A stretch of DNA of 64,000 nt from Diphasiastrum complanatum (Eukaryota; Streptophyta; Lycopodiopsida; Lycopodiales; Lycopodiaceae). Positions 12,578-22,639 of this stretch are shown here, piece after piece. The DNA lies in assembly GCA_029204225.1 (NCBI GenBank), contig CM055111.1:12338697-12402696 (forward strand), written 5' to 3'. Each line of letters starts with the position of its first letter. Positions within the stretch are counted from its first letter, which is position 1. Made by a program: the position numbers and the translations under genes. The notes under the pieces were generated by a model. It saw only the letters and a program-made list of their open reading frames with translations. It was not told where the DNA came from and searched no databases.

Positions 12578-12582
12578 AGCAG
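12578..12582. repeat. Target-site duplication AGCAG, left copy
   Basis: AGCAG immediately precedes the TGTGAAGG LTR start and is repeated at 17799-17803 directly after the other LTR. A 5-bp duplication is normal for LTR-retrotransposon integration. Confidence 0.9.
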
Positions 12583-13236
12583 TGTGAAGGATTTCAGATC
12601 ATTCAAGATCCAATCCATGTCCCAAATCTTTGGTTACAATAAGGAGCAAACCAACAATCCTGCCAATGTAGAAAAATCAGCATCTACATACAAAATGAGA
12701 TGCAAACTCTAAGAGATATTGATCAAACATGAACCAAAACATAAAATATGTTTTTTGTCTGTACAATTACAGTACCCTACTGTATGTCACACGTGTGGAA
12801 CCGAAAATAGCAATAAATGATCATTCTACACATAGAATTGCAAGATACCACCAAGATAGTGCACCAATGAGTAGTAGAACCCAAAGAGAACCATGCATAA
12901 TGATGAAATGAGAGAGAGAAGAGAGAAGATATGTCTCTCCACGAGTTACATCCTTTTATAGAGTTTTCCAACCCTATTTGGCCACTTGGCTTTCCCTCCA
13001 AAATGTAAACCCTACTATCTTTGGGTCTAGATTCAATGTACCCAAAGTTCAAATTTGAATCTCTCTCAAACTCGACTACCAACTTTCTCACATTTTCAAA
13101 AAGTGTTTATTGAATATATTTTAAACTAATATAACTTCAAAAAGATTATCTCTAAGTCTAAAATGAGTTTTGGCCTCTTATTGACAATTTACCAAAATAT
13201 AACTAAACTAGACTAAACTAGTTGAAATCTCTCACA
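12583..13236 (-). repeat. 3' LTR of the family A element
   Basis: Matches 17146-17798 throughout, with TGTGAAGGATTTC and GAAATCTCTCACA as mirrored ends. A TATA-like TTTTATAGAG lies inside (minus sense CTCTATAAAAGG, near 12953-12964). Confidence 0.95.
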
Positions 13237-13250
13237 CTCCCTCTTCAACT
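13237..13250 (-). promoter_or_regulatory. Polypurine tract
   Basis: The minus strand reads GTTGAAGAGGGAG directly against the 3' LTR start, the expected priming site for plus-strand DNA synthesis. Confidence 0.75.
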
Positions 13251-13508
13251 AGTTTTGGCATAGTTTTGACAATAGAACTTTGATCCAACTTTAGAATGAT
13301 CTCCATCCTTAGTATAGGTATCTTTTCTAAGGTTCTAAATTATCTCTCATAATTGATATAGAGAATAGTGTCCAAATTGGATGCTTCACTATTTCTTACA
13401 TCAATTTTACACATCAAGATATAACTAGAACATGAAGAACCAAATAGAATGTAAATGAAATGATTCCTCCATGCTTCAAACTTTAAACTCTCTGGAAAAT
13501 TACTGCAA

Positions 13509-13955
13509 TCAAACAATAAATGTGAGTGATGACCATTTGCTTGCTTGTCTCCTCCAACTTTGTCCTTTCTTGATGTCTCCACCATAAAACTCCATGAATG
13601 AGCCTCCATCGCCATCTTGCCACAAGATATCATCAAACCTTGATGACTTGGACATGAATGAGTGACATAATGAACCTCCAATAGCTTCATTTCCATCAGC
13701 AAAACCAGCCAAGAATGCTAGTACAACTGCAACAATAAGATATTGCAAGACAATGTAGCTAGTTTGTCCATATCTTGACAATTTGCACACTTCCACATGA
13801 AATAGCTCAAACATGAGATAGAACAAGTAAAGTAAACTTGAACAACACTTCCTTGCTTCTCCTTTGACCTTAATTGAGTCCTCAATAAGCTGCAAAAATA
13901 GATCCATAACATCTTTGCCAAATAACCTTCCTTTGATACTCTTGACTAGCTCCAA
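13509..13955 (-). CDS. Unidentified ORF with hydrophobic segments at the element 3' end
   Basis: A 148-codon frame overlapping the end of the long ORF (13882-15774) by 74 nt in another frame. Hydrophobic stretches occur near residues 40-55 (SLLYLFYLMFELF) and 68-88 (YIVLQYLIVAVVLAFLAGF), the second long enough to span a membrane. No signal of any known family is seen. It could be a second product of the element, a shifted continuation of the long ORF, or chance. The position before the polypurine tract is where some plant LTR elements carry an extra ORF. Confidence 0.35.
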   Translation of the reverse strand: MELVKSIKGRLFGKDVMDLFLQLIEDSIKVKGEARKCCSSLLYLFYLMFELFHVEVCKLSRYGQTSYIVLQYLIVAVVLAFLAGFADGNEAIGGSLCHSFMSKSSRFDDILWQDGDGGSFMEFYGGDIKKGQSWRRQASKWSSLTFIV

Positions 13956-15774
13956 ATTGCCACCTTTCCTTTTGTGTCATTGATGCCCTTTGAGAACCCA
14001 TATCCACTTGCATAGCATCATCTACACAATAAAATTCTCCAAAACATGTGAGTAAGGCAAAATGAGTCGCTTCAACTTGCTTACCTTTCTCTTGGTCATC
14101 AAAGATATCAAAGATATGAATATCTTTAGACCTGAACCTCTGAAAATGCTCCCTCTCAAACATATGATCTAGATCCAACAAGAACTCATCAATGCTTGAT
14201 CTCGAATTTTCACAAAGGTTAGTGAAAACAATGTCACCAATGTCACCATCATAAATCAAAAGATAGATTCCAAACTTTCCATCCAACATGAAGTAGAGTA
14301 GGTGAATACGAGTATCAAACCTAATAAATCCAGCCTTCTTGAGTTCATAACAAGCCTCAATAAACTCAACAATGAGATCTCCCTTGTCTTGAAGAAATTG
14401 CCTCTCGATTTGCTCCATGTAGCCTTCTCCAACCAACCTTTTGCCATCTTGATCATGAGTGATCAATTCACAATCATAGAATCCTTTGAGTTGATGAAGA
14501 GATGTGAGATCCATGCCTTGGATCTTCCCAAGAACCAATCTTTCATTGCTCTTTCCTTCATAAGACTCCCTCTTAATGATTGCATCATAAGAAGTAGAAA
14601 CCTCAAAAACATTAGAAGCCATGAAAAAAATGATTAGTACCTTCAACATAAGAATGATTGAAGTACTCTTTTTTTTCAAACAAGAACTTCTACTCAATGT
14701 TTTAGGTAATGACTCATATGATAATGATTCTTCCTCACTATCATTTACAATGACATCATTCAAAGTACATCCTACTTTGAACTCTTCACATACTTCTCTT
14801 CTTCTTGACTTGTGACTATCTTCCTCACCAAGTCTCTTGATAGAACCATTTGATCTACTCTCTTTATGAAGACATGTGACTCCACTTGCTGGAAAAATGA
14901 CTTTTTTGAAATCATAACAAAAGAATGTAGAAGAACCACCTCCTTCATGCATGCACCTAGCAACATCCTTTTCCATATGATCAAAGAAATCATTAACAAC
15001 AATCTTTTCCAAGGAAGAACCTCCACATCCATTGATGAAGTTAGCTCTTTCCTTACCTTTTGCATGCTTGCACTTGCCATGAAGAACCATTGAAACACCA
15101 TCATTATCCTCAAGACTAGCCAAGTTAGCACAAAGATGAACATCTCCAAGAAGCATATTAGATCTTGACCTAGATCTAGCATAAGGAAGCTTGTTAGACT
15201 TTGCATAAGATCCACCAATCTTATTGATGCTAAAAGGTAACTTTGGAAAGTTGAGACCAATCTCCTTTTCCATTCCATCCTTTTTGTTAGCCATAACAAA
15301 AGCGTCAAGCTTGAAAAATCTACCTTGTTTATTGCCCCTAGCAACCAAGATGTCTTCCTTTGTAATGAAGCAAACATCACCACCAAACTTTACCATGTAT
15401 CCTTTCTCCATCATTTGACCAAAACTTAGCAAATTCTTTGAAAGTGAAGGAATGTAAAGAACACCATCAAGTCTTGCTTTCCTATTAGTAAAGAGACAAA
15501 TAGGAATTGAACCAATACCTTCAATCACACACTCACCACCATTGGCCATGTGAATTGCTTTCTTGGCTCCATCATAAGTGACCAAAGAAGTAAAGAACTT
15601 GTTGTGACTAGTCATGTGTGAGCTAGCTCCACTATCAATCCACCATGAATCTTTGTCACCTTCACTTGATATTGGACTTGAAGAACACATCAAAAGAGAA
15701 TCACCACCAGCTAGACCCTCATCATTAGTAGTAAAGTTGATTTGCTTGCTATCTTCATCTCTTTGCTTCTTCAA
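13882..15774 (-). CDS. Copia retropepsin fused to long unidentified region (630 codons)
   Basis: The frame is open for 630 codons. Just upstream in the same frame is a zinc knuckle (CFYCGIKGHFANEC, near 15778-15820) that belongs to Gag. Residues 43-55 hold the copia protease site (WWIDSGASSHMT, Asp about 47). Residues 100-157 resemble the region before integrase (LYIPSLSKNLLSFGQM, then GRFFKLD). From about residue 160 to 630 I recognise nothing: no HHCC, no DDE, no YVDD. That part is Cys- and Gly/Ser-rich, then charged, with one hydrophobic segment at 372-390, and ends without RNase H. The protease would cleave Gag. The role of the tail is unknown, and a captured host sequence is possible. 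Confidence 0.8.
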   Translation of the reverse strand: MKKQRDEDSKQINFTTNDEGLAGGDSLLMCSSSPISSEGDKDSWWIDSGASSHMTSHNKFFTSLVTYDGAKKAIHMANGGECVIEGIGSIPICLFTNRKARLDGVLYIPSLSKNLLSFGQMMEKGYMVKFGGDVCFITKEDILVARGNKQGRFFKLDAFVMANKKDGMEKEIGLNFPKLPFSINKIGGSYAKSNKLPYARSRSRSNMLLGDVHLCANLASLEDNDGVSMVLHGKCKHAKGKERANFINGCGGSSLEKIVVNDFFDHMEKDVARCMHEGGGSSTFFCYDFKKVIFPASGVTCLHKESRSNGSIKRLGEEDSHKSRRREVCEEFKVGCTLNDVIVNDSEEESLSYESLPKTLSRSSCLKKKSTSIILMLKVLIIFFMASNVFEVSTSYDAIIKRESYEGKSNERLVLGKIQGMDLTSLHQLKGFYDCELITHDQDGKRLVGEGYMEQIERQFLQDKGDLIVEFIEACYELKKAGFIRFDTRIHLLYFMLDGKFGIYLLIYDGDIGDIVFTNLCENSRSSIDEFLLDLDHMFEREHFQRFRSKDIHIFDIFDDQEKGKQVEATHFALLTCFGEFYCVDDAMQVDMGSQRASMTQKERWQFGASQEYQRKVIWQRCYGSIFAAY

Positions 15775-15777
15775 ACA

Positions 15778-16625
15778 TTCATTAGCAAAATGCCCTTTGA
15801 TTCCACAATAAAAGCATTTTAACTTAGAATTATCTTCTTTTTGCCAAAAGAGAAAGTCTCACCTTGATCTTGCCCTTGAGACCACTTGCCTTTGCCTTTG
15901 CCCTTGAACTTGCCTTTGATGAACATAGCATCCTCTTCATAATGAGATGTCGATGTAGATCCACCTCCTCTTGATTGAAGCCTATACTCCTCATTCACCA
16001 AAATCTCTTGCAAATCCACAATACTTGGCAAAGTCTTTTGAATAGCAAAACTTTGAACAAGATTAGCATGATCATCCAACAAGCCATTAAGTATAACTTG
16101 AACAAGCTCTACATCCTTAATGCTTTCATCAATACATGCTAACTCCTCATTGAATGCCTTAACCCTCAAAACAAAAGCATGAGTACTCTCTTCCTTCTTT
16201 TGCAAACTTTGAAAGATTTGCCTCCTAAGAGTAGGCACTCTTGATGTAGGCTTGGATTCATAAAGCTTCTTCAAAGCTTCCCAAGCCTCCAAAGATGATG
16301 TGCACTTACCAACTTCCTTGAGAAGTTCATTGGTAACATTCATCTTAATTATGTGTAGAGCTTTCTTTGCTCTCTTGTCATACCTCACTTGATCTTGAGG
16401 TTCTTGAGGTCTCTCCTCCACACCTGCAACAATCTCCATCAACTCATTCATCTCCAATAAGGACTCCATCCTCACCTTCCAAGTAGAATAGTTGATTGAG
16501 GTAAGCCTATCATTGCTCTCCAACATAAATCCACCACTTGTAGACATGTTGAAGTGACCTGATCTTCTCTTTCGACCTGTTCCAATGCACAAAGCACTCT
16601 CTTGAATGTCAAAAAATGAACTCAA
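15778..16625 (-). CDS. Copia Gag (capsid, UBN2 type, with zinc knuckle)
   Basis: Gag of the family A element. The likely start is the internal ATG of MSTSGGFMLESND at about 16547, because the family copy at 18695 begins at the equivalent codon. The capsid core includes YSTWKVRMESLLEMNEL, YDKRAKKALHIIK and ELVQVILNGL. It is followed by a Gly/Lys-rich linker. The frame closes at 15819, but the CCHC knuckle lies in the neighbouring frame starting about ten codons earlier. A five-A run at about 15838-15842 marks the change of frame. Gag would package element RNA in cytoplasmic particles. Confidence 0.88.
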
Positions 16626-17133
16626 GAAGAAATCACAAAGATATGGAACCTCTCAAATCTCTTCGCACTTCTAACTAGAAAATCAACACATACAATAGTG
16701 AAATCTTGATCAACCTTTGATCTATCCTCAATCTAATGATTCTTGCCACTTCCTAAGATTGAAACACACTCAAATGAAGTTCTGTAACCTCACAAACTAG
16801 AGATCCAATCAAAATTAGGGTTTTGACAAAATCACAAAAAATTGAATATCTCAAATTCTACATGCAATTTCTAGAAACTTGGTATATCTTCTTGTAGACT
16901 CCAATGAGACCTTCCTAATGCACCAAAAATCATCTAATTTCAGTAAGCCAAGTGTGAAATCGGAATTGATCAAGTATATAACCCTATATTGAGTTTTGAC
17001 CTAAAAAAGATCAATTCTACACATGCAAAAATGCTGATTTTTGAGTAGAGATCAATCTAGCATGCTCTAGCATTGGTAACTCCTCCAAAATCCTTGCTAA
17101 ATATGGCTGATCCTTTTATAACCTGAAACACAA

Positions 17134-17145
17134 GATCTGATACCA
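17134..17145 (-). promoter_or_regulatory. iMet tRNA primer-binding site
   Basis: The plus strand reads GATCTGATACCA directly against the LTR. Its complement TGGTATCAGATC matches the initiator-Met site with one change. Confidence 0.85.
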
Positions 17146-17798
17146 TGTGAAGGATTTCAGATCATTCAAGATCCAATCCATGTCCCAAATCTTTGGTTAC
17201 AATAAGGAGCAAACCAACAATCCTACCAATGTAGAAAAATCAGCATCTACATACAAAATGAGATGAAAACTCTAAGAGATATTTATCAAACATGAATCAA
17301 AACATAAAATATGTTTGTTGTCCGTACAATTACAGTACCCTACTATATTTCACACGTGTGGAACCGAAAATAGCAATAAATGATCATTCTACACATAGAA
17401 TTGCAAGATAACACCAAGAGAGTGCACCAATGAGTAGTAGAATCCAAAGAGAACCATGCATAATGATGAAATGAGAGAGAGAAGAGAGAAGATATGTCTC
17501 TCCACGAGCTACATCCTTTTATAGAGTTTCCAAACCCTATTTGCCCACTTGGCTTTCCCTCCATAATGTAAACCCTACTATTTTGGGACTAGATTCAATG
17601 TACCCAAAGTTCAAATTTGAATCTCTCTCAAACTCGACTACCAAGTCTCCCACACTTTCAGAAAGTGTTTATTGAATATATTTTAAACTAATATAACTTC
17701 AAAAAGTTTATCTCTAAGTCTAAAATGAGTTTTGGCCTCTTATTGACAATTTACCAAAATATGACTAAACTAGACTAAACTAGTTGAAATCTCTCACA
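17146..17798 (-). repeat. 5' LTR of the family A element
   Basis: Partner of 12583-13236. It is bounded by the primer-binding site on one side and the AGCAG duplication on the other. Confidence 0.95.
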
Positions 17799-17803
17799 AG
17801 CAG
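17799..17803. repeat. Target-site duplication AGCAG, right copy
   Basis: Second copy of the 5-bp duplication flanking the family A element. Confidence 0.9.
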
Positions 17804-18210
17804 TACGTGCAGATTTGAACTCGATAGTACGGCTCGGGACCATGGGAATTTGACAGTTTTTAGCTTGGCATAACTCAAATATAGATTGGTCTCCAATGTC
17901 ACAGATAGCTTGCGAAAAGATTTCAAGTTGAGAAGCACTATCTTCGTCCAACTCATCTAAGAAAACAAGAGGGTGTGGAGAGAGAGGTGTATCAGGTATG
18001 GTAGTCTACAAACAAGGAGTCATTTTCTTTTTCAAGGCAAGCAAAGACTTTTCTTATATTTTGGCTATAATATCTCTCTTCCTCCTCATATTTATCAGCA
18101 AGGCTGGCTAAATCAGCTTCAAAATTTTTCATAGTTCCCAAAGGATCAATACGGGTTTTACCATAATCCACGTAAATTTTTACCCAATGTAAGGTATCCA
18201 AGAGAAAAAT
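17799..18210 (-). pseudogene. Unidentified decayed gene, part upstream of the copia insertion
   Basis: The minus strand encodes a segment with a charged, coiled-coil-like stretch (ADLASLADKYEEEERYYSQN) and, after a stop near 17992, PHPLVFLDELDED and SRTIEFKSART. Reading across the element through one AGCAG copy continues in frame into FKFWRLPIMNFLALIPIEL at 12577, so this and 11224-12577 were one coding sequence before insertion. Its own upstream end is lost at about 18210, where a copia gag fragment begins. Confidence 0.5.
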
Positions 18211-18695
18211 GTTAGCATGAGCATCCAACAATCCATTAAGAATAACTTGAACAAGCTCTTTTTCCTTAGTGCTCTCATCAATGCAAGCCAACTTATCATT
18301 CAGTGTTGTCACTCTCAAAATAAAATTATTTGAATTTTCCTATTTCTTTTGCAAGCAAGAAAAGGTTTGCCTTCTTAGAGTGAACACTCTAGAAGTAGAC
18401 TTGGATTCATAAAGCTTCTTCATTGAATCCAGGCATCCTTAGATGAAGTACTCTTACCAACTTCCTTGAGAAGCTCATTGGTAACATTTATCTTTATCAT
18501 GTGTAGAGCCTTCTTGGCCCTCTTGTCATACCTCACTTGATCTTATTGTATTGCTGGTCTCTCCTCCAAACCTACAACAATACCCAAAACATCATTCATC
18601 TCAAGAAGTGATTCCATCCTCACTTTCCACAATGAATAGTTACTTGAGGTAAGCCTATCATTGGCTTCCAACATGACTCCACTTGATGTAGCCAT
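18211..18695 (-). pseudogene. Copia Gag fragment, older family A relative
   Basis: Starts at ATG 18695 and follows the family A Gag closely (YSLWKVRMESLLEMND, then YDKRAKKALHMIK, then LACIDEST...LVQVILNGLLD). It has a stop in the first third and frame changes near 18430 and 18330. The coding match ends at about 18211, where unrelated sequence fuses to it in frame, creating the chimeric ORF 17992-18318. Confidence 0.85.
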
Positions 18696-19288
18696 GTAGC
18701 AATGACCTGATCCTCTATTTTAGCCTATTTCAGTATAAAAAGCACTCCTTTGAACAACAACAAGTTTTTTCAAAAGGAAATCACAAAGATATGAAACTAC
18801 TCAAATTCTGTTCTAGCACTTATACCAAGCAAATCAACACATAGAATCATGAAATCTTGATCAACCTATGATATATCCTCAATCTAATGACTTTTGCCAC
18901 TTGCTAATATTAAAACACACTCAAATGAGCAACCTCACTATCTAGAGATCCAATCAAAATTAGGGTTTTGACAAAATCACAAAAAATTTACTATTTCAAA
19001 TCTACATGCAATTGCTAAAAATTTAATATGCAATCTATTAGCCACCACTTAGGCTATTCCAATGATCCAAAAATTGGCCAGATCCAACATGTGAAATGAA
19101 AAATCAGAATGATCAAGATTATAAACCTATAAAGGCTTTTGATCTACAAAAGATCCACACTACAAATACAAAAAACTCGATTTTGGTGTAGAATCCAATC
19201 TAGCATGCTCTAGGATTGATATCTTCTCCAAATAATTAATATATGTGATTGCCTCCTTCATAACCTAAAACACAAGCTCTATACCAGG
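18696..19288 (-). mobile_element. Leader and primer-binding site of the older family A copy
   Basis: Noncoding leader between gag and LTR, matching the leader of the complete element at 16630-17133. Positions 19276-19286 (GCTCTATACCA) are a decayed iMet primer-binding site. Confidence 0.8.
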
Positions 19289-19915
19289 TGAGAGACTTGG
19301 GATCCATTCAGATCCAAATCTACTATTGATCTTTGGTTACAAAAACAAGCAACTCCACCAATCTTGCCAATGTAGCAAAATTAGCATCTACACAAAAAAA
19401 TGAGATGCAAACTCTAATAGAACTTGATTAAACATGAATCATAACATAGATTACTATTGATTTCTAGACAATTATAACAAGCTACTGTATAAATAACAAT
19501 TATTGATCATTCTACACATAGAATTGCAAGATATTACAAGTATAGTGCATCAATGGATAGTAAAACCCAAGACAACCATGTATAAGCTTGAATGAGATAA
19601 TAGAGAGAGAAAGATTTCTCTTTCCACGAGTTACGTCCTTTTATAACAGGTCCTAAACCTAAGTTGCCACTTGGTTTTCCTCTAAAATGTAAACCCTACT
19701 GTTTTTGGGACTAGTTTCATTGTACCCTACATTCAAATTTGAATCTACTCAAATTCGACTTATAAATTTTTTCACACTTTCCAAAAGTGTTTATTTAAAT
19801 GCTTTTAAACTAATATAACTTTGAAAAGTCAAACTCTAAGTCTAATATGAAATTGGCCTCAAATGCCATATAAACAAATGTAGCAAATATGACTAAACTA
19901 GTTGAATCTTTCACA
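19289..19915 (-). repeat. 5' LTR of the older family A copy
   Basis: Starts TGAGAGACTTGG and ends GTTGAATCTTTCACA. It is homologous to the 17146-17798 LTR but strongly diverged, with many substitutions and small gaps, so it is clearly older. The rest of this element is missing. Confidence 0.85.
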
Positions 19916-20478
19916 CAGTATACAAAGTTACTATCAAACACTATAAGGCATTTAAGGATCTGGTGGATGCGTTAGTCAATGCACCCATACTTTGACCACC
20001 AGATTGTAGCAAACCATTCCATGGTGAATATGTTGAACGTAGCTTGGATATCGACCGATCCAATACCAAATTCGATTGAAGATGAACTCATCCATGTCAG
20101 TCACGCCTTGTCTTACGATGAAAATGCATAACTTACAGATGAGCAGATCCTAAATTATATGGATCCTATGAGGTTTGGAATCCATGATATTCCTGAGAAC
20201 CAGCAATAAAACCGCCTAAATTAGTTGTGTTGAAGGAAGAAAAAGCTGCAGGACCAATGACGAAGAAGCAAGCAAAGCAACATTACAATATGGTCCTGAA
20301 ATGGGAAAAATCATCGAGAGAACTAGTTCCAAAAGTTATACCACCTTTATTTGATAAAAGTAAAGGAAAGATCAAGGATGATTCAAGTCAAAGTTCTCGC
20401 AAGACATCACCATCAAGGAAGTCGTCACCTTCAAAGAAGACCACATCTTCTAGAAAGTCATCATCTTCGCGAACGATT
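19916..20478 (+). pseudogene. Ty3/gypsy internal fragments, plus strand
   Basis: 19925-19985 encodes a version of KHYKAFKDLxDxLVN that also occurs on the minus strand at 29705-29770. 20030-20220 matches the gypsy segment encoded at 25170-25439 (VDWISIEP..., then LTDEQILNHMDP). 20227-20478 is a Lys/Ser-rich open frame (MTKKQAKQHYNMVLKWEK, then RKTSPSRKSSPSKK repeats). The pieces have stops and gaps. They look like collinear leftovers of one gypsy internal region, cut by the LTR-like block at 20479. Confidence 0.6.
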
Positions 20479-21480
20479 TGATGGGGCAAGGGAGATAGAA
20501 GAACGCGAACGGAGCTCTCCCATTCTAATTGGCTGCTAGGTGCAAAAACAGTCTAATAGACAGCTTATGCTAAATGTAATCACAACTTTAAGTGTTCTAA
20601 TTGCCCAACATGATCTTAAAAATTAATTCATACTCTAAAATAAGAGTACAATCCACCGAAGAGATTAGAGATGGTTTGTGTGTGCTGTTACTGAAATCAG
20701 ATTCAATGTGAAGTATAGTACTGAAATACATGGAAGAGCAGTATGATATCGCAAGTTTCTCAGGCATCAAATACGGCCATCGCCTGATCAGAACCTAAGG
20801 AGTCGTAGACGTCCATGTTCTTATTAGAGTGAGTAAACAAGCATGATCAAACGGCAATGAAAGTGCATTCAATCACAACAAGCATTCATCTACGTTGTAC
20901 ATAGATAAAAACATGTTGTTGCTATATTACATTAAAGCACAATACAAATAGCAATTACAACCAAAATTGATGGCGTAATTGGGAGACTCAAATAATGCAT
21001 CTCATGGACGGAGCAACGCGTAATCTGTGCTTGGATGATCTATTTATAGACTTCATCTGTGTATTAATTACATTGAATGTTTGTCACCTAATTCGGAAAG
21101 TCATTGTACTTGGAAGTATATGGCTATTGTGACAATTGTACACAGTATATATACGGTCAATAATTTAGCATCGTTGATGCAGACGAGGACATCGCTGGAA
21201 CGTTCCTCGTTTATTTGAGATGACCTTCGGGATTTTTCTCTCTCTTTACATTTTTCGCAAGAAGCCGGAGGTGCCCTAAAAAGACGATGTCTTAAATACA
21301 GCTTAACGCATGAAAGTAGATGACCTTCAAGAATTTTCTCTCTCTCCTCATTTTTTGCAAAGACCCGAAGGTGCGTTAAAAACAGTTAAGCTTTTGAGCT
21401 ATGCAAGTGTCGCATTTCGGAAAAATGCGAAAAAGTCGAAGCTGTTGAAAACATAGTGTATTTCTGCAGACTATTGAAAA
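20479..21480 (+). mobile_element. LTR-like repeat, TGATGGGG start
   Basis: Begins TGATGGGGCAAGGGAGATA and is matched in inverted orientation by 33656-34642, over the beginning (GCAAAAACAGTCTAATAGA), the middle (CGAAGAGATTAGA) and the end (GACCTTCGGGATTTT...CGAAGGTGC motifs). The shared sharp start and loose end suggest an LTR of a gypsy-type element. The right boundary was not resolved and no duplication was found. Confidence 0.55.
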
Positions 21481-21754
21481 AGTAATGTATTTCTGCAGAC
21501 TTGTTCTAAATGCAAGTTTTTTGGAAATCCTTGAAGATGGCCAAGTCTTCAATCACTTCAAGTTATTAAACTTGACATTTGAACTTTGAAATTATGACAG
21601 GATTGGTTACCCTTTGCTGGAGATCAGCCAAAAGCCCGTTGTAGACGTTCTTCAAATAAATTGGCTATCTAAGTTTGTGATTCTTACAAGAAGGACTATC
21701 CCATCAATTTGCAAGCTAACAGCTTACAAATACGAAGAAAAATTATTCAACAAC

Positions 21755-22514
21755 CAAACGAGAAGCGTTGGCCATAATTATTTTTGTTAAGAAATTTTGA
21801 CATTATCTAATGGCAACGCACTTTGCATTTTATATTGATCACCAGCTTTTACTTTATTTGGTAAAAAGGACGTGCAACACGGGACATATTGCAAGATGGC
21901 TACTTTTATTGACTGAATTTAATTTTTGAGTTGTGGTTCAAAAAGGTAAACATCATTATCTTTGTGCCATGTTTCAAGAATCGAATCAGCACCAATTAAT
22001 AGTGAAGTGGATGATGAACTACCAGACGTTGCGTTGTTTTATGTTTAAGCAGTACCTGAGTGGGTAGCAGATATTGTTGAATATCTGATATTAGGCCAAC
22101 CTAATGACTCTCTGACAAAAGTACAAAAGAAACAATTAATTCTTAAGGCTTGCAGGCCGATTGCATCGACGTGGAATGGATGATATTTTGAGGAGATGTG
22201 TGTTGCCTCATGAAGGACTTGAACTAATCATGTTTTCTCATGTTGGGATGGGATGGGAGGTGGACATTTTTCAACAGATATCACTATTCAAAAACTTTTA
22301 CAATCAGGGTGTTGGTGGCCGGCACTTCATAAGGATATCAAAAACTATATTCAGTCATGTGATGTATGTCAACTAGCATGACGTCCTAGGAAGCAGAATT
22401 ATGATCCTTTACATCATGTTCTATGGCAAGCACCGTTCGAGAAATGGGGCCTTGACTATGTTGGTCCTATTCATCCTGCGACAAGAGGAACTCAAGCCCG
22501 ATATATCATTGCCA
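21755..22514 (+). pseudogene. Ty3/gypsy RNase H to integrase fragment, plus strand
   Basis: A plus-strand copy of the pol segment seen on the minus strand at 6620-7400: RNase H (MATHFAFYIDHQLLLYLV), HHCC region (MHRRGMDDILRRCVLPHE, 22161-22376) and the start of the integrase core (FEKWGLDYVGPIHPATRG). It ends at 22514 in ARYIIAI, and the remainder of an integrase then appears in the opposite orientation. Several stops and a small duplication near 22230-22310 show decay. Confidence 0.85.
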
Positions 22515-22582
22515 TTTCTTATCTGATGATTTTTTTGACATTTGCTCATCATTTTTTTTCAATGTCTTTAAAAAAAAAAAAA
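22515..22582 (-). mobile_element. Short LTR start and polypurine tract of the inverted copy
   Basis: The minus strand reads an A-rich purine tract (22549-22582), then TGATGAGCAAATGTC for 34 bp. This is the same start as the LTR at 5891. The LTR is cut at 22515 by the plus-strand integrase fragment. Confidence 0.55.
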
Positions 22583-22639
22583 CCACCCAAGTAGTGTAAA
22601 ACAAGAAAATTGCAAACAACAAAAGTAAAATTGATAAGG

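Larger units (their letters stand above)
12583..17798 (-). mobile_element. Complete non-autonomous copia-type element, family A
   Basis: A 5.2 kb element with LTRs of 654 and 653 bp, TGTGA...TCACA ends, an iMet primer-binding site at 17134-17145, a polypurine tract at 13237-13250 and a 5-bp duplication AGCAG. It encodes Gag (15819-16625) and a copia retropepsin, but between protease and polypurine tract there is no integrase, RT or RNase H motif. About 470 codons of unfamiliar sequence stand there instead. It would need enzymes from an autonomous relative to move. By eye the two LTRs differ at roughly 20-25 positions, so the insertion is not very recent. Related copies are at 1-555 and 18211-19915. 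Confidence 0.9.
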
